A stretch of DNA of 64,000 bases, from assembly GCA_910583845.1 (NCBI GenBank), contig CAJUAB010000006.1:82188-146187 (forward strand). The letters run 5' to 3'. Each line of letters begins with the position of its first letter. The first letter of the stretch is position 1. This stretch comes from an uncultured Acetatifactor sp. (GTDB lineage: Bacteria > Bacillota > Clostridia > Lachnospirales > Lachnospiraceae). This document shows, piece after piece, positions 15,745-24,307 of this stretch. The notes under the pieces were generated by a model. It was not told the origin of the DNA. It ran no database searches and saw only the letters and a program-made list of their open reading frames with translations. The position numbers were made by a program, and so were the translations under genes.

Positions 15745-17466
15745 ATGAACGAACTACGATATCAGGTGGATTTACTGACGGCAAAGAACCGGAAGCTCAG
15801 TGTACAGGAGAAGATGTACCGTTTGGTCTGTGAGACCTCCTACAATGCCTTTTTGTACTATTCTTTCGAAAAGAACGAGATTACTCTGCTGGGAAAGTGG
15901 GACAGCTTTTTTGACTTCCGCATCAGGGACTGGAAGGACCTGGGGCGGCTGTATGAGATGGTGGACGAACCCTATGTGGATTCTCTGCGAGAGGTGATTT
16001 TCCTGGAAAAAAAGCATAAACAGGACGATGTGACGGAGTGCATGCTGCGGGAGCGCAGGGCCTGGCTGGAATTTCGCGCCAGAGTTTTTTATGACAGGGA
16101 AGGCTTTCCCCAGGACAAGATCATCTGTATCAGTGACATTACCAAGTTCAAGCAGCAGAATGAAGAGCTGACCTACATGGCCTACTATGACTCTCTCACA
16201 GGGCTTTATAACCGGAATTATTTTGTGCGGCTTCTGTCGGAATTTGTGCGAAGGGCGCAGGAAGAACGGGAGATTGTCAGTGTGCTGCTGATTGATATCG
16301 ACGATTTCCGTAAAGTCAATGACGGGCTGGGAATTATTGTGGGAGATGAACTGGTACAACAGGTGGGGAGCTTTTTGAAAGAAATGTCCAGTGAGGACAT
16401 TATTGTCTGCCATTTGAACAGCGATATCTACTGCATGGCGGTGTATGACCCCACCGGGCCGAAATCCGTGGGAAAAATCCATGAGCGGATACAGGAGCGC
16501 ATGAGCAGACCTTTCCATCTCAGCGGCGGGCAGGAGATCAATACAACGGTCAGCATCGGTGTGGCCGAATATCCGGAGTCGGCCTCCACCGCATTGGAGC
16601 TGATCGGCTGCGCCGAGATTGTCATGTACAAAAGCAAGGATATGGGCAAGAATACCATCCAGTATTTTGACACCCCCATCCTGAATGCTTTTCTACAGAA
16701 TGTGCGGATCGAGAACCAGCTGAAGGATGCCATTTACAGCCAGAGTTTTGAACTGTACTATCAGCCGCAGTACTACGCGGGCAACCGGCGGCTGCGGGGG
16801 ATGGAGGCGTTGATCCGCTGGCGGGACGGCTCCGGACGTATGGTCAGCCCGGCCGTGTTTATCCCCATCGCGGAGCAGAACGGCACCATCGTGCCCATCG
16901 GTCGATGGGTCATGGAAGAGGGGGTCAGGCAGTTCTCGAAATGGCGGCGCAGTCAGGAAAATTCCATGGTGTTGTCCATCAATGTATCGGCTATACAATA
17001 TATGCGGGACGGTTTTGTGGATGAATTATTGCAGGTCCTTGGTACATATCAGGTGCATCCCCAGGAGGTGGAGCTTGAGATTACGGAGAGTGTGCTCATC
17101 GAGGATTTTGAAAAGGTGACAGCCAAGCTGCGTTCGCTGCGCGGATATGGGATACGGGTGTCCCTGGATGACTTCGGCACAGGGTTTTCTTCCCTCTCCT
17201 ATCTGAAAAAGCTGCCCATAGACACGTTGAAAATCGACAAATCCTTTATAGACACCGTGCTCTCCGACGGGGCCACCAGAGTCATCACCGAGAGTATTAT
17301 CTCCATGGTGCGCACCCTGGGGCTGGAGACCATCGCGGAGGGCGTGGAACAGGAGCAGCAATACAAATATCTCCATGCCATCGGCTGTGATATCATACAG
17401 GGCTATTATTTCGGCAGACCGCTTCCCGTACAGGAGATGGAGGCGTTGCTGGAAAAAATGGCGTGA
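15745..17466 (+). CDS. PAS-like/GGDEF/EAL protein, probable c-di-GMP phosphodiesterase
   Basis: 573 residues, apparently soluble. A PAS-like region (about 25-135) is followed by a GGDEF domain (DSLTGLYNR, LLIDIDDF) and an EAL domain. The GGDEF signature is degenerate, reading VGDEL at 199-203, so cyclase activity is doubtful. The EAL domain is well preserved: MEALIRW (EAL at 354-356), LEITES, LDDFGTGFSS with Asp475-476, and EGVE. The likely role is hydrolysis of cyclic di-GMP, with the GGDEF part as a regulatory module. Start at 15745 with GAGAGGAAAG upstream. It is separated from asd by about 250 bases in which I see no gene. Confidence 0.87.
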   Translation: MNELRYQVDLLTAKNRKLSVQEKMYRLVCETSYNAFLYYSFEKNEITLLGKWDSFFDFRIRDWKDLGRLYEMVDEPYVDSLREVIFLEKKHKQDDVTECMLRERRAWLEFRARVFYDREGFPQDKIICISDITKFKQQNEELTYMAYYDSLTGLYNRNYFVRLLSEFVRRAQEEREIVSVLLIDIDDFRKVNDGLGIIVGDELVQQVGSFLKEMSSEDIIVCHLNSDIYCMAVYDPTGPKSVGKIHERIQERMSRPFHLSGGQEINTTVSIGVAEYPESASTALELIGCAEIVMYKSKDMGKNTIQYFDTPILNAFLQNVRIENQLKDAIYSQSFELYYQPQYYAGNRRLRGMEALIRWRDGSGRMVSPAVFIPIAEQNGTIVPIGRWVMEEGVRQFSKWRRSQENSMVLSINVSAIQYMRDGFVDELLQVLGTYQVHPQEVELEITESVLIEDFEKVTAKLRSLRGYGIRVSLDDFGTGFSSLSYLKKLPIDTLKIDKSFIDTVLSDGATRVITESIISMVRTLGLETIAEGVEQEQQYKYLHAIGCDIIQGYYFGRPLPVQEMEALLEKMA

Positions 17467-17541
17467 CGAGATCCGCGGCGGATGGACTGTGAAAGACCGG
17501 AAGTAAAATTTTCAGAACCATATTGACGCATCAGCACGGGC

Positions 17542-19638
17542 ATGGTCCGTGTCATGCAGACAGAGGGTAGTTTGGGTAAAAATCTTTTTATTGCGGAAAA
17601 GCCCAGTGTGGCTAAAGAATTTGCGAAGGCTTTAAAACTGAATACAAGCTCCCGGGACGGCTTTCTGGAGTCCCAGAACTGTATCATCACCTGGTGCGTG
17701 GGACATCTGGTGACCATGAGTTACCCGGAAGTATACGACGAGAAATACAGGAAATGGCGCTATGACACCATTCCCTTTATTCCCGATGAGTTTAAATATG
17801 AGGTCATTGACAGTGTGCGGAAGCAGTTTACCGTCGTCAGCGGCCTCTTGAACCGTCCGGATGTGTCCACGATCTATGTGTGTACCGACTCCGGGCGGGA
17901 GGGGGAATACATTTACCGACTGGTGGAGCAGATGGCGGGGGTCAAGGGCAAGGAGAGAAAGCGGGTATGGATTGACTCCCAGACCGAGGAGGAGATTCTG
18001 CGGGGCATCAAGGAGGCAAAAGATCTGTCGGAGTATGACGCTCTGAGCGACGCCGCTTATCTGCGGGCCAAGGAGGATTATCTGATGGGGATTAATTTCT
18101 CCCGGGTGCTTACGCTGAAATACGGCAGGGCGGTGCAGGATTATCTGAAACGGGACCGGGCGGTGATTTCCGTGGGGCGGGTTATGACCTGCGTTCTGGG
18201 GATGGTGGTGAAGCGGGAACGGGAGATCAGGGCGTTTGTCAAAACACCGTTTTACAGGGTGGTGGGCAGCTTTGACTTAAAAGGCCACAGCCTGGAGGGA
18301 GAGTGGCGGGCTGTGGAGGGCAGCCGCTATTACGGGTCTCCCAGACTTTATAAGGAAAACGGTTTTAAGGCCAGGGAGGATGCCCAGGCGCTGATCGGGC
18401 AGCTGTCCGGCGACGCTGTCATAGAGTCCGTCAACCGGAAAAACGAGAATAAGAATCCGCCTCTTTTATACAATCTGGCGGAATTGCAGAATGACTGTTC
18501 CAGGCTGTTTAAAATCAGTCCGGATGAGACGCTCCGGATCGTGCAGGAATTGTATGAGAAAAAGATGGTGACTTATCCCAGGACCGACGCGAGGGTATTG
18601 TCCACGGCGGTGGCCAAGGAGATTCACAAAAATATCGGCGGACTTCAGGGATATGCTCTTTGCGGCGGTTTTGCCCGGGAGATCATGAGCCAGGGCAGTT
18701 ATAAAAACATTGCCAGGACCCGCTATGTGAATGATAAACAGATCACCGACCACTATGCGATCATTCCCACGGGCCAGGGCCTGAACAATTTGCAGGGGCT
18801 GGCTCCCGTGGCGTCTAAAGTCTACGAAGTGATCGCACGCCGCTTCCTGAGTATTTTCTATCCGGCGGCGGTCTATCAAAAGCTGTCCCTGCAAGCCAGA
18901 GTGTCGAACGAGAGCTTCTTTGCCAACTTCAAGGTACTGACGCAGGAGGGCTACTTAAAAGTCATGCAGTATTCCTTCTCCGGAAAAAAGACGGATAGCG
19001 CGCCGCCGCAGGGAGTGCAGAACGGGCCTGCGGAAATCGCGAAAGGGGCAAAGGCGGACGGCGGCGAGGAGGGGGAGCAGAAATGCGACGAGCAGTTTAT
19101 GGCGCTGCTGAAAGGGCTGAAAAAGGGCTCCCGCCTTCCGGTCAAGGGATATGAGATCAAGGAGGGGGAGACGTCACCGCCCAAGCGCTATAATTCCGGC
19201 AGCATGATCCTGACCATGGAGAATGCGGGGCAGTTCATTGAGGATGAGGAACTGCGGGCGCAGATCAAGGGCAGCGGCATCGGCACCAGCGCCACCCGGG
19301 CGGAGATTCTGAAAAAGCTGGTAAGCATTGAGTATCTGGCACTGAACAAAAAGACCCAGGTGATCACGCCCACTCTGATGGGGGAGATGATTTTCGATGT
19401 GGTGAATCTCTCCATACGCCCTCTTCTGGACCCGGCGCTCACGGCCAGCTGGGAGAAAGGGCTGACGCTGGTGGCGGACGGCGACATTACCGCCGATGAA
19501 TATATGGGAAAGCTGGACAATTTTGTGACGCGCCGCACGAACATGGTGAAGCAGATGAACAATCAGGGCAGCTTACAGCAGTGTTTCCGGGCGTCGGAGG
19601 CTTTTTACGCCAAGGGAAAAGACGGAAAGCGCGCCTGA
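17542..19638 (+). CDS. topB: DNA topoisomerase III (type IA)
   Basis: About 698-residue type IA topoisomerase. The Toprim motifs are FIAEKPSVAKEF at the N terminus and TDSGREGEYIYR. The active tyrosine is in TYPRTDAR (about Tyr345 counted from 17542). GRVMTCVLGMVVKRE and GIGTSATRAEIL are also family hallmarks. It relaxes and decatenates DNA through single-strand breaks. The start is uncertain: ATG 17542, ATG 17554, or TTG 17572 with AGAGGG 4 bases upstream; the last fits the family's usual N terminus best. No zinc-finger tail is present. A Lys/Gly-rich insert lies at about 495-515. Chromosomal and element-borne topB copies both exist; the neighbours suggest a chromosomal one. Confidence 0.92.
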   Translation: MVRVMQTEGSLGKNLFIAEKPSVAKEFAKALKLNTSSRDGFLESQNCIITWCVGHLVTMSYPEVYDEKYRKWRYDTIPFIPDEFKYEVIDSVRKQFTVVSGLLNRPDVSTIYVCTDSGREGEYIYRLVEQMAGVKGKERKRVWIDSQTEEEILRGIKEAKDLSEYDALSDAAYLRAKEDYLMGINFSRVLTLKYGRAVQDYLKRDRAVISVGRVMTCVLGMVVKREREIRAFVKTPFYRVVGSFDLKGHSLEGEWRAVEGSRYYGSPRLYKENGFKAREDAQALIGQLSGDAVIESVNRKNENKNPPLLYNLAELQNDCSRLFKISPDETLRIVQELYEKKMVTYPRTDARVLSTAVAKEIHKNIGGLQGYALCGGFAREIMSQGSYKNIARTRYVNDKQITDHYAIIPTGQGLNNLQGLAPVASKVYEVIARRFLSIFYPAAVYQKLSLQARVSNESFFANFKVLTQEGYLKVMQYSFSGKKTDSAPPQGVQNGPAEIAKGAKADGGEEGEQKCDEQFMALLKGLKKGSRLPVKGYEIKEGETSPPKRYNSGSMILTMENAGQFIEDEELRAQIKGSGIGTSATRAEILKKLVSIEYLALNKKTQVITPTLMGEMIFDVVNLSIRPLLDPALTASWEKGLTLVADGDITADEYMGKLDNFVTRRTNMVKQMNNQGSLQQCFRASEAFYAKGKDGKRA

Positions 19639-19718
19639 GGCAGAAGGAGACCGGCGCAGTATCGCAGGCAGAGCCGCAGTTGACTTGTCAATTGCAGGTA
19701 TGCGGGAAAGAGGGAATT

Positions 19719-20849
19719 ATGTGGGAGGATATGGAACAAAGGATTCGTACACTGGAAGAAAAAGGGGTTATCGTCGTAGACCCCAGACAGACCTATATTT
19801 CACCTGAGGTGAATCCGGACAGAATCTATGCGGGGAGCGTACTGTTTCCGGGCTGCCGTCTGACAGGAGAGCGCACTCTTGTGGGTACTTCCGCGCAGAT
19901 CGGCACGGAAGGCCCTGCCGTGATCCAGAACTCGGTTGTCGGGGCGGAAGCGGAGATTGGCAGCGGTTTTCTGTCAGATTCCACGCTGCTGCCCAGGGCC
20001 AAAGCGGGGGCCAATGTACATTTCCGCGGCGGAACCCTTCTGGAGGAGTACGCCACTACGGCTCACTGTGTGGGTCTTAAGCAGTCTATTCTGATGTACA
20101 GCGTCACACTGGGTTCGTTGATCAATTTTTGCGATGTGCTCATCTCCGGAGGAAGTTCCCGCAAGGAACACACGGAAGTAGGGAGCGGATTTATCCATTT
20201 TAATTTTACTCCCTGGGGGAAAAACGGGGATAAGGCCACCCCTTCGATGGTGGGGAATGTTACGGACGGTGTGTTCCTGGATCAGAAACGGGTTTTCCTG
20301 GGCGGACTTTCGGGGATGGTGGGACCTGCGTCTGTGGGCTTCGGCGCAGTGACTGCCGCCGGACAGGTAATCCGCCATCCGGTAGCGGATTCCACCATGC
20401 ATGCGGAAACCGGCAGCAATATAGACAGGAGCTGCTCTTTCTGCGGCGTCTCATTTTCGGAAAAACGCATTCGCCGGATTCATGAAAAGAACGCGGAGTT
20501 TCTGGCGCAGTTATATGCCCTGAAGGAATGGTATCTTCAGGTCCGGCTGCAGAGAAGCGAGGCGGCGGGGGACTCGGAATTGTCCCTTGTGTTAAGCGGC
20601 GCTGTGGAGACGATTCAGAGCTGCATGAAGGAGCGGATCAAGCGCTACAACGCTCTGGCTGCGGAGTGGTCTCTGGCTCCCATGAACGAAGCTGTTCTGG
20701 ATCAGAAGGGCAAAGCCCTGGATGTGGCTGTGGATTGGAGGACGCAGCTGGCATATGACGAATGGATCAAGGGAGTCAGTAAGGAAGAGCGCGGGGGACT
20801 TCATGACTGGATTGTGGAGACGGCGCGGGAATTTAAGGGGAATTTATAG
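19719..20849 (+). CDS. Left-handed beta-helix protein, GlmU C-terminal-like
   Basis: 376 residues with a run of hexapeptide-type repeats from about 35 to 245 (imperfect [LIV]GxxxxI pattern), as in the acyltransferase half of GlmU and in sugar nucleotidyltransferases. No N-terminal nucleotidyltransferase motif is present, and the C-terminal 120 residues are helical. Such proteins are sometimes named UDP-N-acetylglucosamine pyrophosphorylase, but no pyrophosphorylase active site is visible here. The likely class is sugar binding or acyl transfer. Start at 19719 with AGAGGGA upstream. The leader contains a GCAGG..TATGCGGGAAAGAGGG stretch resembling the nahK leader. Confidence 0.65.
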   Translation: MWEDMEQRIRTLEEKGVIVVDPRQTYISPEVNPDRIYAGSVLFPGCRLTGERTLVGTSAQIGTEGPAVIQNSVVGAEAEIGSGFLSDSTLLPRAKAGANVHFRGGTLLEEYATTAHCVGLKQSILMYSVTLGSLINFCDVLISGGSSRKEHTEVGSGFIHFNFTPWGKNGDKATPSMVGNVTDGVFLDQKRVFLGGLSGMVGPASVGFGAVTAAGQVIRHPVADSTMHAETGSNIDRSCSFCGVSFSEKRIRRIHEKNAEFLAQLYALKEWYLQVRLQRSEAAGDSELSLVLSGAVETIQSCMKERIKRYNALAAEWSLAPMNEAVLDQKGKALDVAVDWRTQLAYDEWIKGVSKEERGGLHDWIVETAREFKGNL

Positions 20850-20963
20850 ATTTTTCTCTGGATTTTTCTCCTGAAATATGAGAGAATAGATGGGATGAAT
20901 GATGAATACATTTTCCAGACTTGGAAAATAGTGTTTTAAGTAACAGACGAAAGGAGATTTCAC

Positions 20964-21668
20964 ATGATTTACTCAAAAGAAGTTGAAGAAATGTGTCCGG
21001 TAGCGCAGGGCGTTCACCATGGCTGTGCTCCCATCCCGGAAGAAGCAAACTGGGTTCAGGCCAGGAAGGTGGAAGACATCTCGGGCTTTACCCATGGCGT
21101 GGGCTGGTGTGCTCCCCAGCAGGGTGCCTGTAAGCTGTCTCTGAACGTAAAGGAAGGTATTATTCAGGAGGCTTTGGTGGAGACCATCGGTTGCTCCGGC
21201 ATGACCCATTCCGCAGCCATGGCGGCGGAGATTCTGCCCGGCCTGACCGTTATGGAGGCGCTCAATACCGACCTGGTATGCGATGCTATCAATACGGCTA
21301 TGAGAGAACTGTTCCTGCAGATCGTATATGGGCGTTCCCAGAGCGCATTCTCCGAGGAAGGTCTGCCTGTGGGCGCGGGCCTGGAGGATCTGGGCAAGGG
21401 CCTGCGGAGCCAGGTGGGCACCATGTATGGCACTCTGGCCAAGGGTCCCCGTTATCTGGAGATGGCCGAGGGCTATGTGACGGGTATCGCTCTGGACGCC
21501 GAGGACCAGATTATCGGCTATCAGTTTGTGAACCTGGGCAAGATGACCGACTTTATCAAGAAGGGCGACGATCCCAACACCGCCTATGAGAAGGCCAAGG
21601 GCCAGTATGGACGGGTGGCAGACGCCGTGAAGATTATTGATCCCAGAAATGATAAAGAAGTAAAATAA
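20964..21668 (+). CDS. NifU-like iron-sulfur scaffold-type protein
   Basis: 234 residues. A Cys-containing core (GWCAPQQGACKLSLNVKEGIIQEALVE cut by short loops, then TIGCSGMTHSA) resembles the NifU/IscU scaffold fold, with four conserved-looking cysteines in the first 75 residues. It is followed 23 bases later by the GGGtGRT gene. The two occur as a pair in many anaerobes as I recall, and their joint role is not established. Iron-sulfur cluster handling is an inference from the cysteine pattern. Confidence 0.75.
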   Translation: MIYSKEVEEMCPVAQGVHHGCAPIPEEANWVQARKVEDISGFTHGVGWCAPQQGACKLSLNVKEGIIQEALVETIGCSGMTHSAAMAAEILPGLTVMEALNTDLVCDAINTAMRELFLQIVYGRSQSAFSEEGLPVGAGLEDLGKGLRSQVGTMYGTLAKGPRYLEMAEGYVTGIALDAEDQIIGYQFVNLGKMTDFIKKGDDPNTAYEKAKGQYGRVADAVKIIDPRNDKEVK

Positions 21669-21691
21669 GAGAGAAGAGGAGGTAAAAAGGA

Positions 21692-22702
21692 ATGGCCTTA
21701 TTTGAATCATATGAAAGACGTATTGACCAGATCAATAAAGTACTGAATGGTTACGGGATCTCTTCTATCGAAGAAGCCGAGAAGATTACCAAGGATGCAG
21801 GTCTGGACGTGTACGAGCAGGTAAAGAAGATCCAGCCGATCTGCTTTGAGAACGCGTGCTGGGCTTACACGGTGGGCGCGGCCATCGCCATCAAGAAGGG
21901 CTGTCGCAAGGCTGCGGACGCTGCCGCTGCCATCGGAGAGGGCTTACAGGCGTTCTGTATTCCCGGTTCCGTTGCCGACACCCGCAAGGTGGGTCTGGGT
22001 CACGGCAATCTGGGCAAGATGCTGCTGGAGGAGGAGACAGACTGCTTCTGCTTCCTGGCAGGCCATGAGTCCTTTGCCGCCGCGGAGGGTGCCATCGGGA
22101 TCGCTGAGAAAGCCAACAAGGTGCGTCAGAAACCTCTGCGTGTCATTCTCAACGGCCTTGGAAAGGATGCCGCACAGATTATTTCCCGTATCAACGGCTT
22201 TACATATGTGGAGACTAAATATGATCCCTACACCAATACTGTGGAGGAGGTATTCCGCAAATCCTATTCCGAGGGTCTGCGCGCCAAGGTAAACTGCTAT
22301 GGCGCCAACAGTGTTCCCGAGGGCGTTGCCATCATGTGGAAGGAGAATGTGGACGTGTCCATCACCGGAAATTCCACCAATCCCACCAGATTCCAGCATC
22401 CCGTGGCGGGCACCTACAAAAAGGAGAGAACCGAGGCCGGCAAGAAGTACTTCTCCGTTGCCTCCGGCGGCGGCACAGGTCGTACGCTGCATCCTGACAA
22501 TATGGCGGCAGGCCCTGCTTCCTACGGCTTTACCGATACCCTGGGCCGCATGCATTCCGATGCGCAGTTCGCAGGTTCCTCATCCGTTCCCGCGCATGTG
22601 GAAATGATGGGCCTCATCGGCATGGGCAACAACCCCATGGTGGGCGCTACCGTGGCTGTGGCTGTATCCATCGAGGAAGCGGCAAAGGAAGGGAAGTTCT
22701 AA
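21692..22702 (+). CDS. GGGtGRT protein
   Basis: 336-residue protein with the eponymous motif SGGGTGRTLHPDNM near residue 255-270. Several short glycine-rich turns (GLGHGNLGKML) precede it. It belongs to a conserved family named after this motif, without a proven function. It is paired with the NifU-like gene (AGGAGG between them). The last 45 bases are duplicated, with synonymous changes only, at 23871-23915 (see repeats). The 3' end now present may therefore have been supplied by an integrated element. Confidence 0.85.
   Translation: MALFESYERRIDQINKVLNGYGISSIEEAEKITKDAGLDVYEQVKKIQPICFENACWAYTVGAAIAIKKGCRKAADAAAAIGEGLQAFCIPGSVADTRKVGLGHGNLGKMLLEEETDCFCFLAGHESFAAAEGAIGIAEKANKVRQKPLRVILNGLGKDAAQIISRINGFTYVETKYDPYTNTVEEVFRKSYSEGLRAKVNCYGANSVPEGVAIMWKENVDVSITGNSTNPTRFQHPVAGTYKKERTEAGKKYFSVASGGGTGRTLHPDNMAAGPASYGFTDTLGRMHSDAQFAGSSSVPAHVEMMGLIGMGNNPMVGATVAVAVSIEEAAKEGKF
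22658..22702. repeat. Left copy of the attachment-type repeat (gene 3' end)
   Basis: These are the last 45 bases of the GGGtGRT gene including its stop codon. They match 23871-23915 at 40 of 45 positions. All five differences are in third codon positions and leave the encoded peptide VAVSIEEAAKEGKF unchanged. This is the pattern left when an element integrates into the 3' end of a gene and restores it. Confidence 0.75.
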
Positions 22703-22721
22703 AAAATGCAGTAAAATCAAG

Positions 22722-22760
22722 GGCTATCGCTGATGTAGGTTGTCAGCGATAGCCTAAAAT
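22722..22760 (+). terminator. Terminator after the GGGtGRT gene
   Basis: A perfect 12-bp stem (GGCTATCGCTGA / TCAGCGATAGCC) has a 9-base loop and is followed by TAAAATTTTG. It lies just inside the element, so the operon now ends on a terminator that probably came with it. Confidence 0.7.
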
Positions 22761-22790
22761 TTTGCCAAGTAATAAACAAATCATGGATAA

Positions 22791-22994
22791 TTGTGCGGAG
22801 TAAACCGCAATACGCTTGGCGATGTTATTAATCGGAAAGGGAAAGATGTCAAGCTGTCTTTTATATGGAATATCTGTGAAAATTCTGAAATCAGGATGTC
22901 AGATGTCTTTGAAATCGAATGCGCCGAAGAATTTAACATCGAAAATTTCATTTTGACGGATGGACATGGGAAATATGTCCTGAAGAAAATCTAA
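22791..22994 (+). pseudogene. Fragment of an XRE-type HTH regulator
   Basis: About 67 codons with the pattern GVNRNTLGDVINRKGKDVKL, then SFIWNICENSEIRMSDVFE. This is typical of the second half of an XRE helix-turn-helix domain. The first helices are missing and a stop codon lies immediately upstream in frame, so the gene has lost its 5' part. It is likely a remnant of the element's regulator. Confidence 0.6.
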
Positions 22995-23220
22995 CAACAA
23001 TACTGGTTTCCAAATGGGTGTCAGTACGATTAAAGAAGAATTACCTTGTAAAAGTTGTATTCGCCCCATATTGAGCTTGCATTGCATTGTTTGATTAAGT
23101 ACCGTTACAATAGAATCAGGGGCTTGTAGGGCATTCTGGAAAGTGTAAAAGCCTATCGCAACTTCCTGCGGCGGCACAATTCTATGCATCCCAACCCATT
23201 AAAGATTTATGATTTTTTTC

Positions 23221-23249
23221 TTGAAGACTGCTACCAGATGTGCTATGAT
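23221..23249 (+). promoter_or_regulatory. Promoter of the antisense (antitoxin) RNA
   Basis: TTGAAG (23221-23226) and TATGAT (23244-23249) are exactly 17 bases apart. Seven bases further the transcript would begin at or near GGGAAAAGCC, mirroring the toxin transcript, which begins near GGGAAAGTC the same distance from its own -10 box. Confidence 0.65.
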
Positions 23250-23256
23250 ATACATA

Positions 23257-23358
23257 GGGAAAAGCCATAGAAGCGGCTCTACCCTCCAAAAAGTTTAAAC
23301 TCCCCAGCCAGAAGCCGGGCAGCCGTCACTATTGTGAGTAGTGGCGGCTATTTCTTTT
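23257..23358 (+). ncRNA. Candidate antisense antitoxin RNA
   Basis: The predicted transcript of about 100 nt starts near 23257. It ends at an 11-bp hairpin (23321-23331 / 23339-23349) followed by ATTTCTTTTTG, a proper rho-independent terminator. It runs convergent to the toxin mRNA and overlaps its 3' end including the stop codon. Its 5' end (GGGAAA..CATAGA.GCGGCT.TACCCTCC) resembles the 5' end of the toxin mRNA. That is the organisation of Fst/par-type loci, in which the RNAs pair through shared direct repeats and a shared terminator. Inferred from sequence; no expression data. Confidence 0.6.
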
Positions 23359-23440
23359 TGTCCTTAAAAATCTGATAAATCAGACTGATAAGGGTGACAA
23401 TGAACGTACAGAATATAAACAAATCCTGATATGTAACCAT
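23348..23440 (-). CDS. Holin-like type I toxin peptide (Fst/TxpA class)
   Basis: 30-residue peptide: MVTYQDL, a single hydrophobic helix (about residues 8-23), then the basic tail IFKDKKK. Start ATG at 23440 has AAAGGAGGG 7-8 bases upstream; an ATG six bases earlier is out of frame. The form (tiny, one membrane span, charged C terminus, strong ribosome binding site) is that of the putative holin-like toxins of Firmicutes, which act by inserting in the membrane. A long structured 5' leader, its own promoter and a convergent antisense RNA complete a type I module. CCTCC stretches in the leader could pair with the ribosome binding site, as reported for this class. Confidence 0.75.
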   Translation of the reverse strand: MVTYQDLFIFCTFIVTLISLIYQIFKDKKK

Positions 23441-23542
23441 TGCATCGCCCTCCTTTCTTTCGTCTGGAGGGCTACTAGAACCCTCCGCAAAACAACAGGA
23501 GGGGTAAAGCCGCCTTTGGCTCTATGACTTTCCCATACAGGT

Positions 23543-23571
23543 ACTATATCATGACATTTTTTGTATGTCTA
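23543..23571 (-). promoter_or_regulatory. Promoter of the toxin mRNA
   Basis: On the minus strand TAGACA (23566-23571) and TATAGT (23543-23548) are 17 bases apart. Transcription would start near 23535 and give a leader of about 95 nt before the toxin start codon. A second hairpin with a T-run on the minus strand (about 23290-23320) would end the message. Confidence 0.6.
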
Positions 23572-23574
23572 GGA

Positions 23575-23830
23575 TTATTTTCTTATTTTTTTGATTTCAT
23601 TTCGGAGTTGCTTCATGGTTCTATGAGTATATACCTTTTCTGTGATATCCTCGATGGAATGTCCGACAATCAGCTTTAAGATATATTCGTCCATGTTACA
23701 GGCCTTTGCCTTGGTTATGAAAGTGTGTCTGGTTTCGTGAGGGCGGTGCTTTAGCTTTAATCTGTCTATGACCTTCTGGAACCGCTTGCGGTATTTGTCA
23801 TATGTCATGTGATTGAGTAAGGACAAAGGA
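23575..23830 (-). pseudogene. C-terminal remnant of a tyrosine recombinase (integrase)
   Basis: The last 80 or so codons of a phage/ICE-type integrase remain. Visible are HETRHTF (the HxxR box), IVGHSIEDITEKVYTH (the GH box and catalytic Tyr) and a basic end. The N-terminal arm-binding and core-binding domains are absent; upstream in frame the reading runs into the right repeat. It cannot be a functional recombinase. Its position next to the right-hand repeat fits an integrase at the end of an integrated element. Confidence 0.75.
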
Positions 23831-23870
23831 GGCGCATATCGTATAATATGGAAGAAAGCCTTTGTAAAAG

Positions 23871-23915
23871 GTGGCTGTCTCCATTGAGGAAGCAGCCAAG
23901 GAAGGAAAGTTCTAA
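23871..23915. repeat. Right copy of the attachment-type repeat
   Basis: Displaced copy of the GGGtGRT gene end, encoding the same last residues and stop codon as 22658-22702 with five synonymous differences. It has no gene body in front of it. Together with the terminator just downstream it probably represents the original chromosomal gene end. Confidence 0.75.
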
Positions 23916-23944
23916 GCGATAAATGCAGTAATATCAATGGTTTC

Positions 23945-23985
23945 AAGCCTCTCCAGGAGAAATCTTGGGGAGGCTTTTCTTTTTA
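23945..23985 (+). terminator. Original terminator of the GGGtGRT operon, now displaced
   Basis: Stem AAGCCTCTCC / GGGGAGGCTT (one G-U pair), 12-base loop, then TTCTTTTTATTATT. It sits 30 bases beyond the right repeat, where a terminator would be expected for the intact operon. In 23986-24240 I see no gene. Confidence 0.75.
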
Positions 23986-24240
23986 TTATTTGAATTTAAA
24001 TATTGAAAAATTGGGTTGAAAATGTCTTTGCATTTATGATATTGTTTTCCTGCTGTTTTATGGCATCTGTTAAGTGATTGGTATATACTTCGATAGATCA
24101 AAATGCACATGAATTCATACTTGGGAAAGCGTTTACAGAGGGAAATGATTCCTGGTTATTTGAGGAATGTTGATAGTGCAATTTGCCATTTAAGGAGTTT
24201 TGGACACGAATCTCACCGTGGCTTTTTATGTCGGTGAATA

Positions 24241-24269
24241 TTGCACATATACAAAAAAGTGGTTATAAT
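24241..24269 (+). promoter_or_regulatory. Sigma-A-type promoter of the Rpn-like gene
   Basis: TTGCAC (24241-24246) and a perfect TATAAT (24264-24269) are spaced 17 bases apart. The leader before the GTG start at 24308 is about 32 nt. Confidence 0.7.
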
Positions 24270-24307
24270 GTACGTAAACACATATTTATGTAAAGGCAGG
24301 TGATGAA

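Larger units (their letters stand above)
22703..23915. mobile_element. Decayed integrative element in the 3' end of the GGGtGRT gene
   Basis: A 1.2-kb segment is bounded by the duplicated gene end (22658-22702 and 23871-23915). It contains a regulator fragment (22791-22994), a type I toxin-antitoxin locus (23221-23571) and the C-terminal part of a tyrosine recombinase pointing inward next to the right repeat. The original terminator of the host operon appears to lie just outside the right repeat (23945-23985). Its base composition is visibly more AT-rich than its neighbours. All transfer and structural genes are gone. In 22995-23220 I recognise nothing. Confidence 0.75.

Noticed and set aside
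22899..23189. 96-codon minus-strand frame inside the decayed element
   Set aside because: It runs opposite the regulator fragment, has no ribosome binding site and no domain I recognise.
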